Shown here one piece after another: positions 35,717 to 43,929 of a DNA stretch of 56,269 nt (its first letter is position 1; every line of letters starts with the position of its first letter). Origin of the DNA: an uncultured Alphaproteobacteria bacterium (lineage in GTDB: Bacteria > Pseudomonadota > Alphaproteobacteria > RF32 > CAG-239); assembly GCA_934254925.1 (NCBI GenBank), contig CAKQMD010000008.1, positions 1-56,269 of the forward strand, read 5' to 3'. Made by a program: the position numbers and the translations under genes. The notes below the pieces were generated by a model, which worked only from the letters and a program-made list of their open reading frames with translations, did not search any database and was not told where the DNA came from.

Positions 35717-35839
35717 TCGGGATGACTGGATTGACGTCGTTTCGCTCCGTCGCACGGGCGCAATTTTGCTGTCGCAAACCGGCGTTCTTTCGCCCGCCTA
35801 TTGCTGGTAGTCGACCAGCTCCTGTCGCTGGTTCAAATC
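35717..35839. repeat. tRNA-Pro-derived fragments, one direct and one inverted
   Basis: 35717-35732 repeats exactly the 16 bp TCGGGATGACTGGATT found at 35903-35918 inside the tRNA-Pro 3' end. 35824-35839 (GTCGCTGGTTCAAATC) is the inverted complement of 35915-35930 in the tRNA T arm with one mismatch. A 6-bp hairpin GCTGGT/ACCAGC sits between them at 35803-35819. This looks like a broken and partly inverted tRNA copy, such as a scar left by an element that used this tRNA. Confidence 0.6.
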
Positions 35840-35857
35840 AACCGCTTTGCGGCCTTT

Positions 35858-35898
35858 AAAACAAAAAAAACCGCCGCAAGGGCAGTCCTTTTTGTTTT
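35858..35898 (-). terminator. Terminator of tRNA-Pro
   Basis: Outer stem AAAACAAAAA / TTTTTGTTTT with an inner CCGCC / GGCAG pairing (one mismatch). It lies directly downstream of the tRNA on the minus strand and is T-rich there. Confidence 0.6.
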
Positions 35899-35899
35899 A

Positions 35900-35976
35900 T
35901 GGTCGGGATGACTGGATTCGAACCAGCGACCCTTTGCACCCCATGCAAATGCGCTACCAGGCTGCGCTACATCCCG
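35900..35976 (-). tRNA. tRNA-Pro (GGG)
   Basis: Minus-strand cloverleaf: acceptor CGGGATG / CATCCCG, D arm GCGC-AGCCTGGTA-GCGC, anticodon stem TTTGC / GCAAA with loop ATGGGGT (anticodon GGG), T arm GCTGG-TTCGAAT-CCAGT, discriminator A and an encoded CCA (35900-35902). Confidence 0.93.
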
Positions 35977-36129
35977 AATTCGTTTTAACAACGCCTATAT
36001 TGTATAGGTCTTTCTAATGCGAAATGCAAGAACTTTTTTCCTCATTTGTTAAATTTCCATTGGAAAGTTAACTCCGCTTCTTCTCTTCGCTGTTTTTACG
36101 CCGACAGGCGTCTCAAAAACGGGCAGGGG

Positions 36130-36540
36130 TTACTTGGAAACCTTGTTCAAACTGTTCTGCAGAGCGTCCCGCAAGGCTTTGAGCTCGCCGATGACGCTGC
36201 TGATCAACTGCCGGGTGTTTTCGTCAAGGTTGGCGTCGGGAATGACTTCCTCAAAGAAGTCCTTCTGAATTTCCTGCCCCAAAAAAGCTTTGACGCCTTT
36301 TTCCTTAAAAACCTTTTGCACGCCTTCTATGGTATATCTTTGTTCGTAAAGCAGTTCTTTAATCGTGCGGACGATTTCCACGTCGTCGGGACGGTAATAG
36401 CGTCGACCGCCGTTTCTTTTCATTGGCTTGATTTGCGGAAACTTTGTTTCCCAAAATCGCAAAACATGAGTAGCAACACCCAAATCGTCAGCGACTTCGG
36501 CAATGGTCCGAAAAGCAGCCTTACTCTTGTTAACCACCAT
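36130..36540 (-). CDS. MerR-family transcriptional regulator
   Basis: 136 aa. N-terminal winged helix with TIAEVADDLGVATHVLRFWE and RNGGRRYYRPDDVE, the MerR DNA-recognition motif; the C-terminal half is a coiled-coil dimer helix. ATG follows AGAGG. It starts 16 bp after ihfA in the same direction, an arrangement conserved in many alphaproteobacteria; effector unknown. Confidence 0.88.
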   Translation of the reverse strand: MVVNKSKAAFRTIAEVADDLGVATHVLRFWETKFPQIKPMKRNGGRRYYRPDDVEIVRTIKELLYEQRYTIEGVQKVFKEKGVKAFLGQEIQKDFFEEVIPDANLDENTRQLISSVIGELKALRDALQNSLNKVSK

Positions 36541-36556
36541 GCTGACCTCTTTTGCT

Positions 36557-36841
36557 TTAGGCGTTGATCATTTTGCGCATGGTTTGAGACGGTTTGAAGG
36601 AAATGACGCGGCGGGAGCTGATGATGGCTTCGACGCCGGTTTTGGGATTGCGCCCGGAACGGGCCTTTTTGTCACGCAGAGAAAAAGTCCCGAAAGAAGA
36701 CAACTTAACGTCGTTGCCGTTGCTGAGGTCCTGAACGATTTCATCCAGAATCATGTCCAAAATGTCATTAGAATCTTTGCGGGAAAGCCCGATTTCTTCA
36801 TAAATAGTTTCAGCAACATCAGCACGAGTGATTGTCTTCAT
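36557..36841 (-). CDS. ihfA: Integration host factor alpha subunit
   Basis: 94 aa DNA-bending protein. HU/IHF fold is clear: TRADVAETIYEEIGLSRKDS at the start, SSFGTFSLRDKKARSGRNPKTG as the beta arm with the intercalating Pro, and VISFKPSQTMRKMIN at the end. The start TIT(R) and the ihfA-merR context favour the alpha subunit over HU. Confidence 0.9.
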   Translation of the reverse strand: MKTITRADVAETIYEEIGLSRKDSNDILDMILDEIVQDLSNGNDVKLSSFGTFSLRDKKARSGRNPKTGVEAIISSRRVISFKPSQTMRKMINA

Positions 36842-36951
36842 TGTTCATCCATCCTGTTTTTTTATTCTTTATTTTAATTCAATACGATAATTACACTAGA
36901 ACAAGTATAATAATTCCGTTTCTTAGGCAAGAGCTAAAAAGAGTTATACCC

Positions 36952-37932
36952 TTAGATTCTGATAAGCGCGCCGCCCCAGGTAAAACCGGCTCCCATGGCG
37001 GTTAACACGACTAAATCACCTTTTTTGATTTTGCCGTTGTCAAAACTTTCCGACAAAGCCAAGGGAATGGAAGCAGCAGACGTATTGCCGTGCTCATTGA
37101 CCGTTACGATGACTTTTTCCTCAGGCAACTCCAGTTTTTTGCCTACGCCGTCAATAATACGGATATTGGCTTGGTGCGGCACCAGCCAGTCTATATCAGA
37201 AGAGGAGACGCCGGCCGTTTCCATGACGAATTCCGCCGCTTGGGACAAAGAATTGATGGCATATTTGAAAACTTCCTTGCCGTCCATGTAAATAAAGCCG
37301 GAATTCTGATTTGTCGAAACGCCTCCCAAGGTTTTCAAACTGTCATAATGCGATCCGTCGGAATACAGCTTAGTTGCCAGAACACCGGTGTCAGCCGCCG
37401 TTCCTTGGCCTTCGCGAGCCCGCAACACGACCGCGCCGGCACCGTCACCGAACAAAACGCAGGTATTGCGGTCTGTCCAATCGGTAATTTTAGAAAGACT
37501 TTCTGCGCCGATGACCAAGGCTGTTTTTGCTTGACCGAGGCGAATCATATTGTCAGCCATAGTCAAAGCATAAACAAAGCCGGAGCAGGCGGCGCTGATG
37601 TCAAAAGTCGGAATTCCCGGACGCACACCGATTTTGGCGCTGACTCTTGCCGAGGTCGCCGGAGTCGTATTGTCCGGTGTAACGGTTGCCAAGACAACCA
37701 CATCAAGCTCTTCGGCACTGATTTGAGCCGTTTCCAAAGCGCGAAGCGCCGCTTTGGCCGCCAGATCCGAAGTCAACTCGTTTTCAGCCACGATATGCCG
37801 CCGTTCAATACCGGTACGCGTTCTGATCCACTCGTCACTGGTTTCGACAATTTTAGCCATATCATCGTTAGTAAGGACTTTTTCCGGCAGATAATGGCCG
37901 TGTCCGATAAGTTCAGATCTAATAAGAGTCAT
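36952..37932 (-). CDS. fabH: FabH, beta-ketoacyl-ACP synthase III
   Basis: 326 aa. Starts fatty-acid synthesis by condensing acetyl-CoA with malonyl-ACP. Catalytic Cys in DISAACSGFVYAL near 113, His in WLVPHQANIRII near 253 and Asn in VNEHGNTSAASIPLAL near 283 form the triad. Substrate-pocket GTGIERRHI also fits. It overlaps plsX by 14 bp and is in the rpmF-plsX-fabH-ihfA order. Confidence 0.96.
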   Translation of the reverse strand: MTLIRSELIGHGHYLPEKVLTNDDMAKIVETSDEWIRTRTGIERRHIVAENELTSDLAAKAALRALETAQISAEELDVVVLATVTPDNTTPATSARVSAKIGVRPGIPTFDISAACSGFVYALTMADNMIRLGQAKTALVIGAESLSKITDWTDRNTCVLFGDGAGAVVLRAREGQGTAADTGVLATKLYSDGSHYDSLKTLGGVSTNQNSGFIYMDGKEVFKYAINSLSQAAEFVMETAGVSSSDIDWLVPHQANIRIIDGVGKKLELPEEKVIVTVNEHGNTSAASIPLALSESFDNGKIKKGDLVVLTAMGAGFTWGGALIRI

Positions 37933-38980
37933 AAATGATTTCCTGTGAAAGTTCTTCCAAATCTACTTTTTCAATATCGTTGCGAATGCGGGCAACAAAG
38001 TTTTGGCGAACCAAAGAGGCCGCATTGTTAATGGCCACCGAAAAGCCTAGGGCGTCTGTTCCTCCGTGACTTTTGACCGAAAGGCCGTTCAAGCCGACGA
38101 ACATGGCCCCATTGTAGAGGCGGGGATCCATTGTCTTTTTGAGTTTGAACATCACACCGAGCATAAAGGGTAGGCCGATCTTGGCCAAAAACGACTGCTT
38201 GACGGATTTTTTCAACAGGCGCAAAACCAGGCGTGCCGTCCCTTCAATGGACTTTAATGCAATATTGCCGGTAAAGCCGTCGGCAACGATCACGTCGGCA
38301 ATGCCGTTGGGAATTTCATGCGGTTCAATATACCCGCGAAAATCAATGTTAAGGTTAGAGTTTTTGATAATCTGTGCCGCCTGGCGAATTTCCTCTTTTC
38401 CTTTCATTTCTTCCGCGCCGATGTTTAAAAGCGCGACGCGGGGTTTCTCGATTCCCAGAGCAAGATGAGCGAAAATATTCCCCATCAGGGCAAATTCCGC
38501 CAAATTCAACGCGTTGCACTCGGCATTGGCTCCCAAATCCAGCATCACGTAACGGCCGTTTTGGTGCGGCATAATCGTAACGATGGCCGGACGGTGGATT
38601 TTTTGAATCGTTTTCAAAACCAACTTGGAAATAGCCATCAGAGCTCCGGTGTTTCCTGCGGAAACGATAGCCTGAGCTTCACCGCGCCGAACCGCGTCAA
38701 TCGCCATATACATACTGGTGTTTTTGTTCCGAATCACCTGAGAAGGCTTGTCGTCATTATGCACCATTTCTGGTGAGTGACGAAATTCGGTAACTTTTTT
38801 CAAAAAAGGGTATGTATTTAAAATCGGCATTACCCGGCTTTCATCGCCGAATAACAAAAATCTCGCGTCGGGATTCTTCTTGGCCGCCAAAGCAAGCCCT
38901 TCAATCACGATTCTGGGGGAATTGTCTCCCCCCATCGCGTCAATGGAAATGACCAGATTATCAGACAAAACCTGCTCCAT
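37919..38980 (-). CDS. plsX: PlsX, phosphate acyltransferase
   Basis: 353 aa. Makes acyl-phosphate from acyl-ACP for phospholipid synthesis. VISIDAMGGDNSPRIVIEG at the start is the family signature; VSAGNTGALMAIS, LLNIGAEEMKGKE and VADGFTGNIALKS follow. No strong ribosome site precedes ATG 38980, so the exact start has some doubt. Operon with fabH, which overlaps its 3' end. Confidence 0.95.
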   Translation of the reverse strand: MEQVLSDNLVISIDAMGGDNSPRIVIEGLALAAKKNPDARFLLFGDESRVMPILNTYPFLKKVTEFRHSPEMVHNDDKPSQVIRNKNTSMYMAIDAVRRGEAQAIVSAGNTGALMAISKLVLKTIQKIHRPAIVTIMPHQNGRYVMLDLGANAECNALNLAEFALMGNIFAHLALGIEKPRVALLNIGAEEMKGKEEIRQAAQIIKNSNLNIDFRGYIEPHEIPNGIADVIVADGFTGNIALKSIEGTARLVLRLLKKSVKQSFLAKIGLPFMLGVMFKLKKTMDPRLYNGAMFVGLNGLSVKSHGGTDALGFSVAINNAASLVRQNFVARIRNDIEKVDLEELSQEIIYDSY

Positions 38981-39024
38981 ATTAAAGATTGCCTGCTACA
39001 ACAAAGCCGGCGGATTTAAGTTCA

Positions 39025-39213
39025 TTACTCTTCAGTGGTTTTTTTAGCGATGACTTCACGTTTGTCATACTGACCGCAAGCCGGGCAGACATTGTGGGGT
39101 CTTTTCAACTCGCCGCAATTCGGGCATTCCTGATATGCATTGGGTTTCAAGGCATCATGAGAACGACGCATATCACGACGGGATTTAGATGTTTTATGTT
39201 TTGGTGTAGCCAT
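39025..39213 (-). CDS. rpmF: Ribosomal protein bL32
   Basis: 62 aa, very basic N-terminus (MATPKHKTSKSRRDMRRSHD) then CPNCGELKRPHNVCPACG, which gives the CxxC...CxxC zinc ribbon of one L32 type. Lies between yceD and plsX, the standard order. Confidence 0.97.
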   Translation of the reverse strand: MATPKHKTSKSRRDMRRSHDALKPNAYQECPNCGELKRPHNVCPACGQYDKREVIAKKTTEE

Positions 39214-39391
39214 TTTCTTATACTCTTTTATTTAATTACAATTATTTACACTGTTGGGTTAAACGCATTAATAAACCATTTGCTTTTTAAAATCAACTAT
39301 AAAAAACCGGTTTACAAACCTATTTGAGGGTTTTACTCAAAATAATCGGCAAATGCAAGCATTTTTTATAAAATTTTATAAAAGCTGTCGC

Positions 39392-39916
39392 TTATTTTTT
39401 TATCTTTTTAAGGACGCTGAAAGGATTCTGCGCCGCAGTTGTTTCCTCGTCAAATTCGGATTTAAACGCGAATGCTTCACCGGGCTGCCGCGGATTATCC
39501 TCCATAACCAAGGCAATTTGTTCAAGCGCAACGTCAGCCAGGTTGAGTTTTCCTTGCGGCAGAGGTTCGGGAGTCTCGTCATAGAGGTCAAGTTCCAGAT
39601 CCAGAAGTTTGATTTCTTCCGGCGTGGCTTTGGTGTCGTAGACCAGTTCAAAGTCGTTGACGTATTCTCGTTCAAAATCCTCAAGAGAAATGACGCTGGT
39701 CAGCCGCATCAGGGCGCTGACTCTGCCGAAAACGTCAAGCCGATGCATTTTTTTGTTGAGTTTGAGGCAGATCTCGGCTTCAAGATTTTTGACTTCCGGA
39801 ACCCGCAAAATTGCGGCGATTTCCAGCAGCTCTTGCTTTTCGGCTTTTAGGTGATATTTCTTTTCGTGGCTTCCCAATTCATCAATAACGACGGGTGCGG
39901 AAAAAAGATTTTGCAT
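39392..39916 (-). CDS. yceD: YceD family protein (DUF177)
   Basis: 174 aa. The DUF177 domain has LMRLTSVISLEDFEREYVNDFELVYD in place of the usual ...CDRCLE... centre; Cys pairs are missing, as in some alphaproteobacterial members. The acidic stretch DLELDLYDETPEP and the ending PFSVLKKIKK match the usual NPFAVLKKLK end of the family. Precedes rpmF; linked to 23S rRNA/L32 biogenesis in the literature. ATG follows AAGGAAA. Confidence 0.82.
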   Translation of the reverse strand: MQNLFSAPVVIDELGSHEKKYHLKAEKQELLEIAAILRVPEVKNLEAEICLKLNKKMHRLDVFGRVSALMRLTSVISLEDFEREYVNDFELVYDTKATPEEIKLLDLELDLYDETPEPLPQGKLNLADVALEQIALVMEDNPRQPGEAFAFKSEFDEETTAAQNPFSVLKKIKK

Positions 39917-39981
39917 AATTTTTTTCCTTATGCTATAAGAGTTGATAAATATGCTAGAGATATAACTTTAAGGAATGTCAA

Positions 39982-40449
39982 ATGTCAAGAAACAAAATGC
40001 TTTATGCTTCCCTGGCTTTGGTGCTGTTGACCTCCGCCTGTTCCGGACACAAGACCGACGAATGGTTTGTAACGCATAACGGCAATATGCCGACCAACGA
40101 GCGCATTTCCCAAATCAAACTCGGCGAGAGCAAAGAAAAGGTGAGGGACATCCTCGGCGCGCCGTCGACGGTAGTGTCTTTGGATCAAAACACCTGGATT
40201 TATATGTCTTCAGACATTAAGAGAGTCGCTTTTTTTGAACCGGAAGAGATCAATCGCGACATTTTGACCATTCGCTTTGACGATCAGGATCAGGTGATCG
40301 ATATCAGCCGCCTGAGCAAAGAACACGGTAAGGAAATCGAGATAAGCGAGGATAAGACCGAGACCCTGGGCGAACAGCCCGGTTTGCTGGAAAAGACTTT
40401 CGGCACGCTCGGAAAATACAATCCTTTCCCCGGCGGTACGCCGATGTAG
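39982..40449 (+). CDS. bamE: BamE/SmpA-OmlA lipoprotein
   Basis: 155 aa. Lipobox LTSACSG gives Cys20 as lipidated residue. The domain has ISQIKLGESKEKVRDILGAPSTV, then WIYMSSDIKR..., the pattern of BamE, which helps the Bam complex fold outer-membrane proteins. The C-terminal 50 residues are extra and end GKYNPFPGGTPM, seen in alphaproteobacterial members. Divergent from yceD. Confidence 0.9.
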   Translation: MSRNKMLYASLALVLLTSACSGHKTDEWFVTHNGNMPTNERISQIKLGESKEKVRDILGAPSTVVSLDQNTWIYMSSDIKRVAFFEPEEINRDILTIRFDDQDQVIDISRLSKEHGKEIEISEDKTETLGEQPGLLEKTFGTLGKYNPFPGGTPM

Positions 40450-40463
40450 CCTTTCTTGCAGTC

Positions 40464-40501
40464 AAAAATCCCTTGAAAAGATAACTTTTCAAGGGATTTT
40501 T
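40464..40501. terminator. Bidirectional terminator
   Basis: Perfect 17-bp stem AAAAATCCCTTGAAAAG / CTTTTCAAGGGATTTTT with an ATAA loop. It closes bamE and the convergent small membrane gene at 40514. Confidence 0.95.
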
Positions 40502-40513
40502 TTAATCTAACAG

Positions 40514-40801
40514 TCAATCTATGGCCTTTACCCCCTGGCTTATCATATAGATGACAAAACATGCCACGAGAATATTCATCGGTATAACGGTAATACACGC
40601 GATAATTTTAAACGTAAAAGAAAGCGCTTCCATCTTCATTATGTCCCAAAGAAGGTAACATATTGGCAACATTGCGCAAAAAAATGTCTTTTTTGATGCC
40701 AACAGGCCTTTCCCGTTACATAGTCTTATGATGGCGATGATTGCCAAAATAAAAGAGATGACGGACCATAACACAAGACAAATGATCGTTACTGTTTCCA
40801 T
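40514..40801 (-). CDS. Small hypothetical membrane protein (SD-less leader, copy A)
   Basis: 95 aa with three or four membrane helices and no charged core; no family recognised. The start ATGGAAACAG is preceded by AAAAAAAATATATTATT, with no ribosome site. The leader matches that of 43930 almost base for base, but the proteins differ after the first codons. A promoter lies at 40846-40874 and a bidirectional hairpin follows. Confidence 0.5.
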   Translation of the reverse strand: METVTIICLVLWSVISFILAIIAIIRLCNGKGLLASKKTFFCAMLPICYLLWDIMKMEALSFTFKIIACITVIPMNILVACFVIYMISQGVKAID

Positions 40802-40845
40802 AATAATATATTTTTTTTGATTAATAATTCTTTTTTACAGTTTTT

Positions 40846-40874
40846 AATATAGCATAATTTCATAAGACAGTCAA
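40846..40874 (-). promoter_or_regulatory. Sigma70-type promoter of the small membrane gene
   Basis: On the minus strand TTGACT (40869-40874) and TATATT (40846-40851) are spaced by 17 bp, a good consensus. The transcript leader would be near 38 nt and A/T-rich. The copy at 43874 keeps the -35 box but lost 15 bp including the -10. Confidence 0.6.
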
Positions 40875-40880
40875 TAGGTA

Positions 40881-40915
40881 AAAAAACGGCCTCTTTTGGC
40901 AAGAGACCGTTTTTT
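40881..40915 (-). terminator. Terminator of transporter copy A
   Basis: 15-bp stem (AAAAAACGGCCTCTT / AAGAGACCGTTTTTT, one G-U on the transcript). It follows the transporter stop by 17 bp and is homologous to 43832-43868. Confidence 0.9.
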
Positions 40916-40931
40916 GGGGAACCGATTGTCT

Positions 40932-42278
40932 TTACATAAAGAACCTAATGTAAAGATAAACCGTTGCGATCGCCACGGAAATCAGCATCACCGGTACGGA
41001 CCAGATCATAAACCGTAAAAAGCTGATCGGATGACCTTCTCGCGTGGCCATGCCGGCGACGATCACGTTTGCCGAAGCGCCGATCAGTGTTCCGTTGCCG
41101 CCAAAGCAGGCGCCCAAGGACAAGGCCCACCAGACCGGCATCATTGCCTCACGCCCGCCCATGGAGGCTTCCATGGACTTGATCATCGGAATCATCGTCG
41201 CCACAAAGGGAATATTGTCGATCGCCGAGGAAACGACGGCCGAAACCCAAATGATAAGCAAGGTCGTTTTTTGAATGTTTCCTTCGGTAAAGTCAATGAA
41301 CTTTTGCGCCAAAAGGGCCAGAACGCCGGTTTTTTCCAAACCGTAAACGATAACGAACAGGCCGGCAAAGAAAAAGATCGTTGTCCAATCGACGTTTCCG
41401 AAAATTTCTTCCACTTTGTGTTCTCTGTCTTGATGCGAATTGCCCAAGGTATAAAGCAGCAGCAAAACCGCGGCCCCGAACATGGCAATCGTTCCGTTGG
41501 CGATATGCAGATGCTCCGCCGAAACAAAACCGGCGATCACGGCAAAAATCACGGTCAGAGATTTAGCCAGCAAACGAAAATCCGTAATACAGTCGATTTC
41601 GTTCATGGCCATTACTTTGTCCTTGTTTTCCTGACTGGTTGCCATTTTGCGACCAAAGGCCCAGTCGAAAGCCAGCAGCAAAACAATCATGGTAACGGCG
41701 ACCACCGGAGTCAGCTCATGTACAAAGTCCATAAAAGACAGGTTTAACGCCGAACCGATCAAAATGTTGGGAGGATCGCCGATCAGGGTTGCCGTGCCGC
41801 CGATGTTGGAAGCAAAAATTTCCGCAATCAAATAAGGGTAGGGCGAAATTTTCAGCTTGTTGGTAATCTGAAACGTTACCGGGGCAATCAGCAAAACAGT
41901 GGTGACGTTATCAAGAAAAGCCGAAAAGACGGCAGTGACCAAGGCCAAAACCATCAGGATTCCCCGCGGGTTGGCACGGACCTTCTTGGCCGACCAAACC
42001 GCCACATATTGAAAAATCCCCGATTTCTCGGAAATCCCGACAATGGTCATCATCCCGATCAACAGCGCCAGGGTATTGAAGTCAATCCCCGCCAAAGCCG
42101 TTTCCTGGGTGAGAATGCCGGCAAAGATCATGACTGCGGCACCCAGCAGAGCTACCACGGCACGATTGAGTTTTTCTGTAAATAAAATGACATAGGCGAT
42201 GATCATAATAACGGTTGCCAAAATTTTGGCATCCATCCCCCAAACCAGTTGCGCCGCGTCAGATATATCTCCGGTCAT
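40932..42278 (-). CDS. ArsB/NhaD-superfamily ion transporter (copy A)
   Basis: 448 aa from ATG 42278 (AAAGGA upstream); the TTG at 42284 is not needed. About eleven membrane helices. Signatures: GIDFNTLALLIGMMTIVGI, FLDNVTTVLLIAPVTFQI, GTATLIGDPPNILIGSALNLSF and the second-repeat AIDNIPFVATMIPMIKS, as in the ArsB/NhaD (COG1055) permeases. The transported ion, Na+/H+, arsenite or a carboxylate, cannot be told from sequence. It is divergent from and about 80% identical to copy B. Confidence 0.8.
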   Translation of the reverse strand: MTGDISDAAQLVWGMDAKILATVIMIIAYVILFTEKLNRAVVALLGAAVMIFAGILTQETALAGIDFNTLALLIGMMTIVGISEKSGIFQYVAVWSAKKVRANPRGILMVLALVTAVFSAFLDNVTTVLLIAPVTFQITNKLKISPYPYLIAEIFASNIGGTATLIGDPPNILIGSALNLSFMDFVHELTPVVAVTMIVLLLAFDWAFGRKMATSQENKDKVMAMNEIDCITDFRLLAKSLTVIFAVIAGFVSAEHLHIANGTIAMFGAAVLLLLYTLGNSHQDREHKVEEIFGNVDWTTIFFFAGLFVIVYGLEKTGVLALLAQKFIDFTEGNIQKTTLLIIWVSAVVSSAIDNIPFVATMIPMIKSMEASMGGREAMMPVWWALSLGACFGGNGTLIGASANVIVAGMATREGHPISFLRFMIWSVPVMLISVAIATVYLYIRFFM

Positions 42279-42468
42279 TAACAAATCCTTTGTTGGTTAA
42301 ATAAAACACTATAACTTATATAAAACGAGATCCTAAAATTTGCTTAACAAAGAAAGCCTTATCGCCGCCTCTTAAAAAAGCGGTTTCAAAAAAATATATT
42401 TAGCAAATCTTTAAGAGATTAACTTTTATAATAAACCCGCATTTTTATTTACGTATAAGGAGAAGCTA

Positions 42469-43818
42469 ATGGATGCAAACAATCTGGAACAGGCTTCCGC
42501 AGTGCTGTTCGGCATGGATCCCATGGTCCTGTCCAGCGCTATTTTGATTATCAGTTATCTGATCTTGTTTACCGAGAAACTCAATCGTGCCGTGGTAGCC
42601 CTGCTGGGTGCCGCAGTCATGATCTTTGCCGGCATTCTCACCCAGGCGACGGCCATTGCCGGGATAGACTTCAACACCCTGGCGCTGTTGATCGGGATGA
42701 TGACCATTGTCGGAATCTCCGAAAAATCGGGGATGTTTCGCTATGTTGCCATTTGGTCAGCCAAGAAGGTCAAAGCCAATCCTCGGGGACTGATGGTAGT
42801 GTTGGCCGTGGTGACAGCGGCTTTTTCGGCGTTGTTGGACAATGTGACCACCGTCTTGCTGATCGTGCCGGTAACGTTTCAGATTACCCGGCAGCTGAAG
42901 ATTAATCCTTATCCCTATCTGATTTTAGAAATTTTTGCCTCCAACATCGGCGGTACGGCAACCCTGATCGGCGATCCTCCCAACATTTTGATCGGTTCGG
43001 CATTGAATCTGTCTTTCATGGATTTTGTGTATGAGTTGACCCCCGTGGTGGTGCTGTCCATGCTGGTGCTGATTCTTGCCTTTGATTTGATCTGGGGTCG
43101 CAAAATGACGGCTTCTCTGCGTGATCAGGTCGCCGTCATGAAGATCAAGGAAGTCGAAAGCATTACGGATTGGAAATTGTTGTGGAAGTCCTTGGCGGTG
43201 CTGGTGGCCGTAATTGTCGGTTTTATCATGGCGGAGCACCTGCATATTGCCAACGGCACCATTGCCATGTTCGGAGCCGCGGTGTTGCTGATGCTTTATA
43301 CTTGGGGCAATTCGCACCAGGAGAGGGATCATAAGGTTGAAAAGGCTTTCGCTTTGGTCGATTGGACGACGATCTTTTTCTTTGCCGGTTTGTTTGCCAT
43401 TGTCTATGGCTTGGAAGAAGCCGGCGTTTTGCACGTGATGGGGCAAAAATTTATCGAATATACCGAAGGCAGCATAGAAAAGGCCGCCTTGTTGGTTATT
43501 TGGATTTCCGCTCTGGTTTCGACGGCGATCGACAATATCCCTTTCGTGGCGACGATGATTCCGATGATCAAGTCCATGGAAGCCTCCATGGGAGGACGCG
43601 AGGCGATGATGCCGGTCTGGTGGGCTTTGTCTTTGGGCGCCTGCTTCGGCGGCAACGGATCGCTGATTGCCGCTTCGGCAAACGTGATTGTCGCCGGCAT
43701 GGCCACGCGGGAAGGACATCCGATCAGTTTTCTCAAATTTCTGATCTGGTCGATTCCGACAATGTTGATAACCGTAGCCATTGCCACCGGATATCTTTAC
43801 ATTAGATTCTTTATGTAA
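42469..43818 (+). CDS. ArsB/NhaD-superfamily ion transporter (copy B)
   Basis: 449 aa, start ATG 42469 after AAGGAG. Same membrane plan and signatures as copy A (ALLDNVTTVLLIVPVTFQI; TATLIGDPPNILIGS; IDNIPFVATMIPMI). The differences are scattered conservative changes and a few cytoplasmic loop residues (DQVAVMKIKEVES versus NKDKVMAMNEID). The two genes start 190 bp apart and point outward, each ended by a related hairpin. The shared gap may coordinate or alternate their expression. Confidence 0.8.
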   Translation: MDANNLEQASAVLFGMDPMVLSSAILIISYLILFTEKLNRAVVALLGAAVMIFAGILTQATAIAGIDFNTLALLIGMMTIVGISEKSGMFRYVAIWSAKKVKANPRGLMVVLAVVTAAFSALLDNVTTVLLIVPVTFQITRQLKINPYPYLILEIFASNIGGTATLIGDPPNILIGSALNLSFMDFVYELTPVVVLSMLVLILAFDLIWGRKMTASLRDQVAVMKIKEVESITDWKLLWKSLAVLVAVIVGFIMAEHLHIANGTIAMFGAAVLLMLYTWGNSHQERDHKVEKAFALVDWTTIFFFAGLFAIVYGLEEAGVLHVMGQKFIEYTEGSIEKAALLVIWISALVSTAIDNIPFVATMIPMIKSMEASMGGREAMMPVWWALSLGACFGGNGSLIAASANVIVAGMATREGHPISFLKFLIWSIPTMLITVAIATGYLYIRFFM

Positions 43819-43831
43819 AGACAATCAGTTC

Positions 43832-43868
43832 AAAAAAACGGTCTCTTGCCAAAAGAGACCGTTTTTTT
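43832..43868 (+). terminator. Terminator of transporter copy B
   Basis: 16-bp stem AAAAAAACGGTCTCTT / AAGAGACCGTTTTTTT with a GCCAA loop, 13 bp past the stop codon. Homologous to the terminator of copy A. Confidence 0.93.
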
Positions 43869-43873
43869 ATCTA

Positions 43874-43929
43874 TTGACCGCCTTATTAAAAACTGTAAAA
43901 AAGAATTATTAATCAAAAAATATATTATT
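43874..43929 (+). repeat. Duplicated leader of small membrane genes (copy B)
   Basis: TTGACC then TTAAAAACTGTAAAAAAG and AATTATTAATCAAAAAATA lead into ATGGAAACT. It matches the minus-strand leader of 40801, except that 15 bp with the -10 box and two A residues are missing. It marks the right end of the inverted duplication. Confidence 0.75.

Larger units (their letters stand above)
35297..35899. other. Gene-free gap, A/T-rich then repeat-rich
   Basis: About 600 bp without a supported gene. The first 300 bp are A/T-rich. A nested hairpin spans 35607-35655 (TCCGTGT / ACACGGA outside, AAAAG / CTTTT inside) without a T-tract. From 35700 the base composition turns G/C-rich, with tRNA-derived fragments described separately, then a terminator and tRNA-Pro. 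Confidence 0.7.

Noticed and set aside
42925..43824. 299-codon minus-strand frame opposite transporter copy B
   Set aside because: Shadow frame rich in His/Arg/Gln; the equivalent frame on copy A is a shadow as well.
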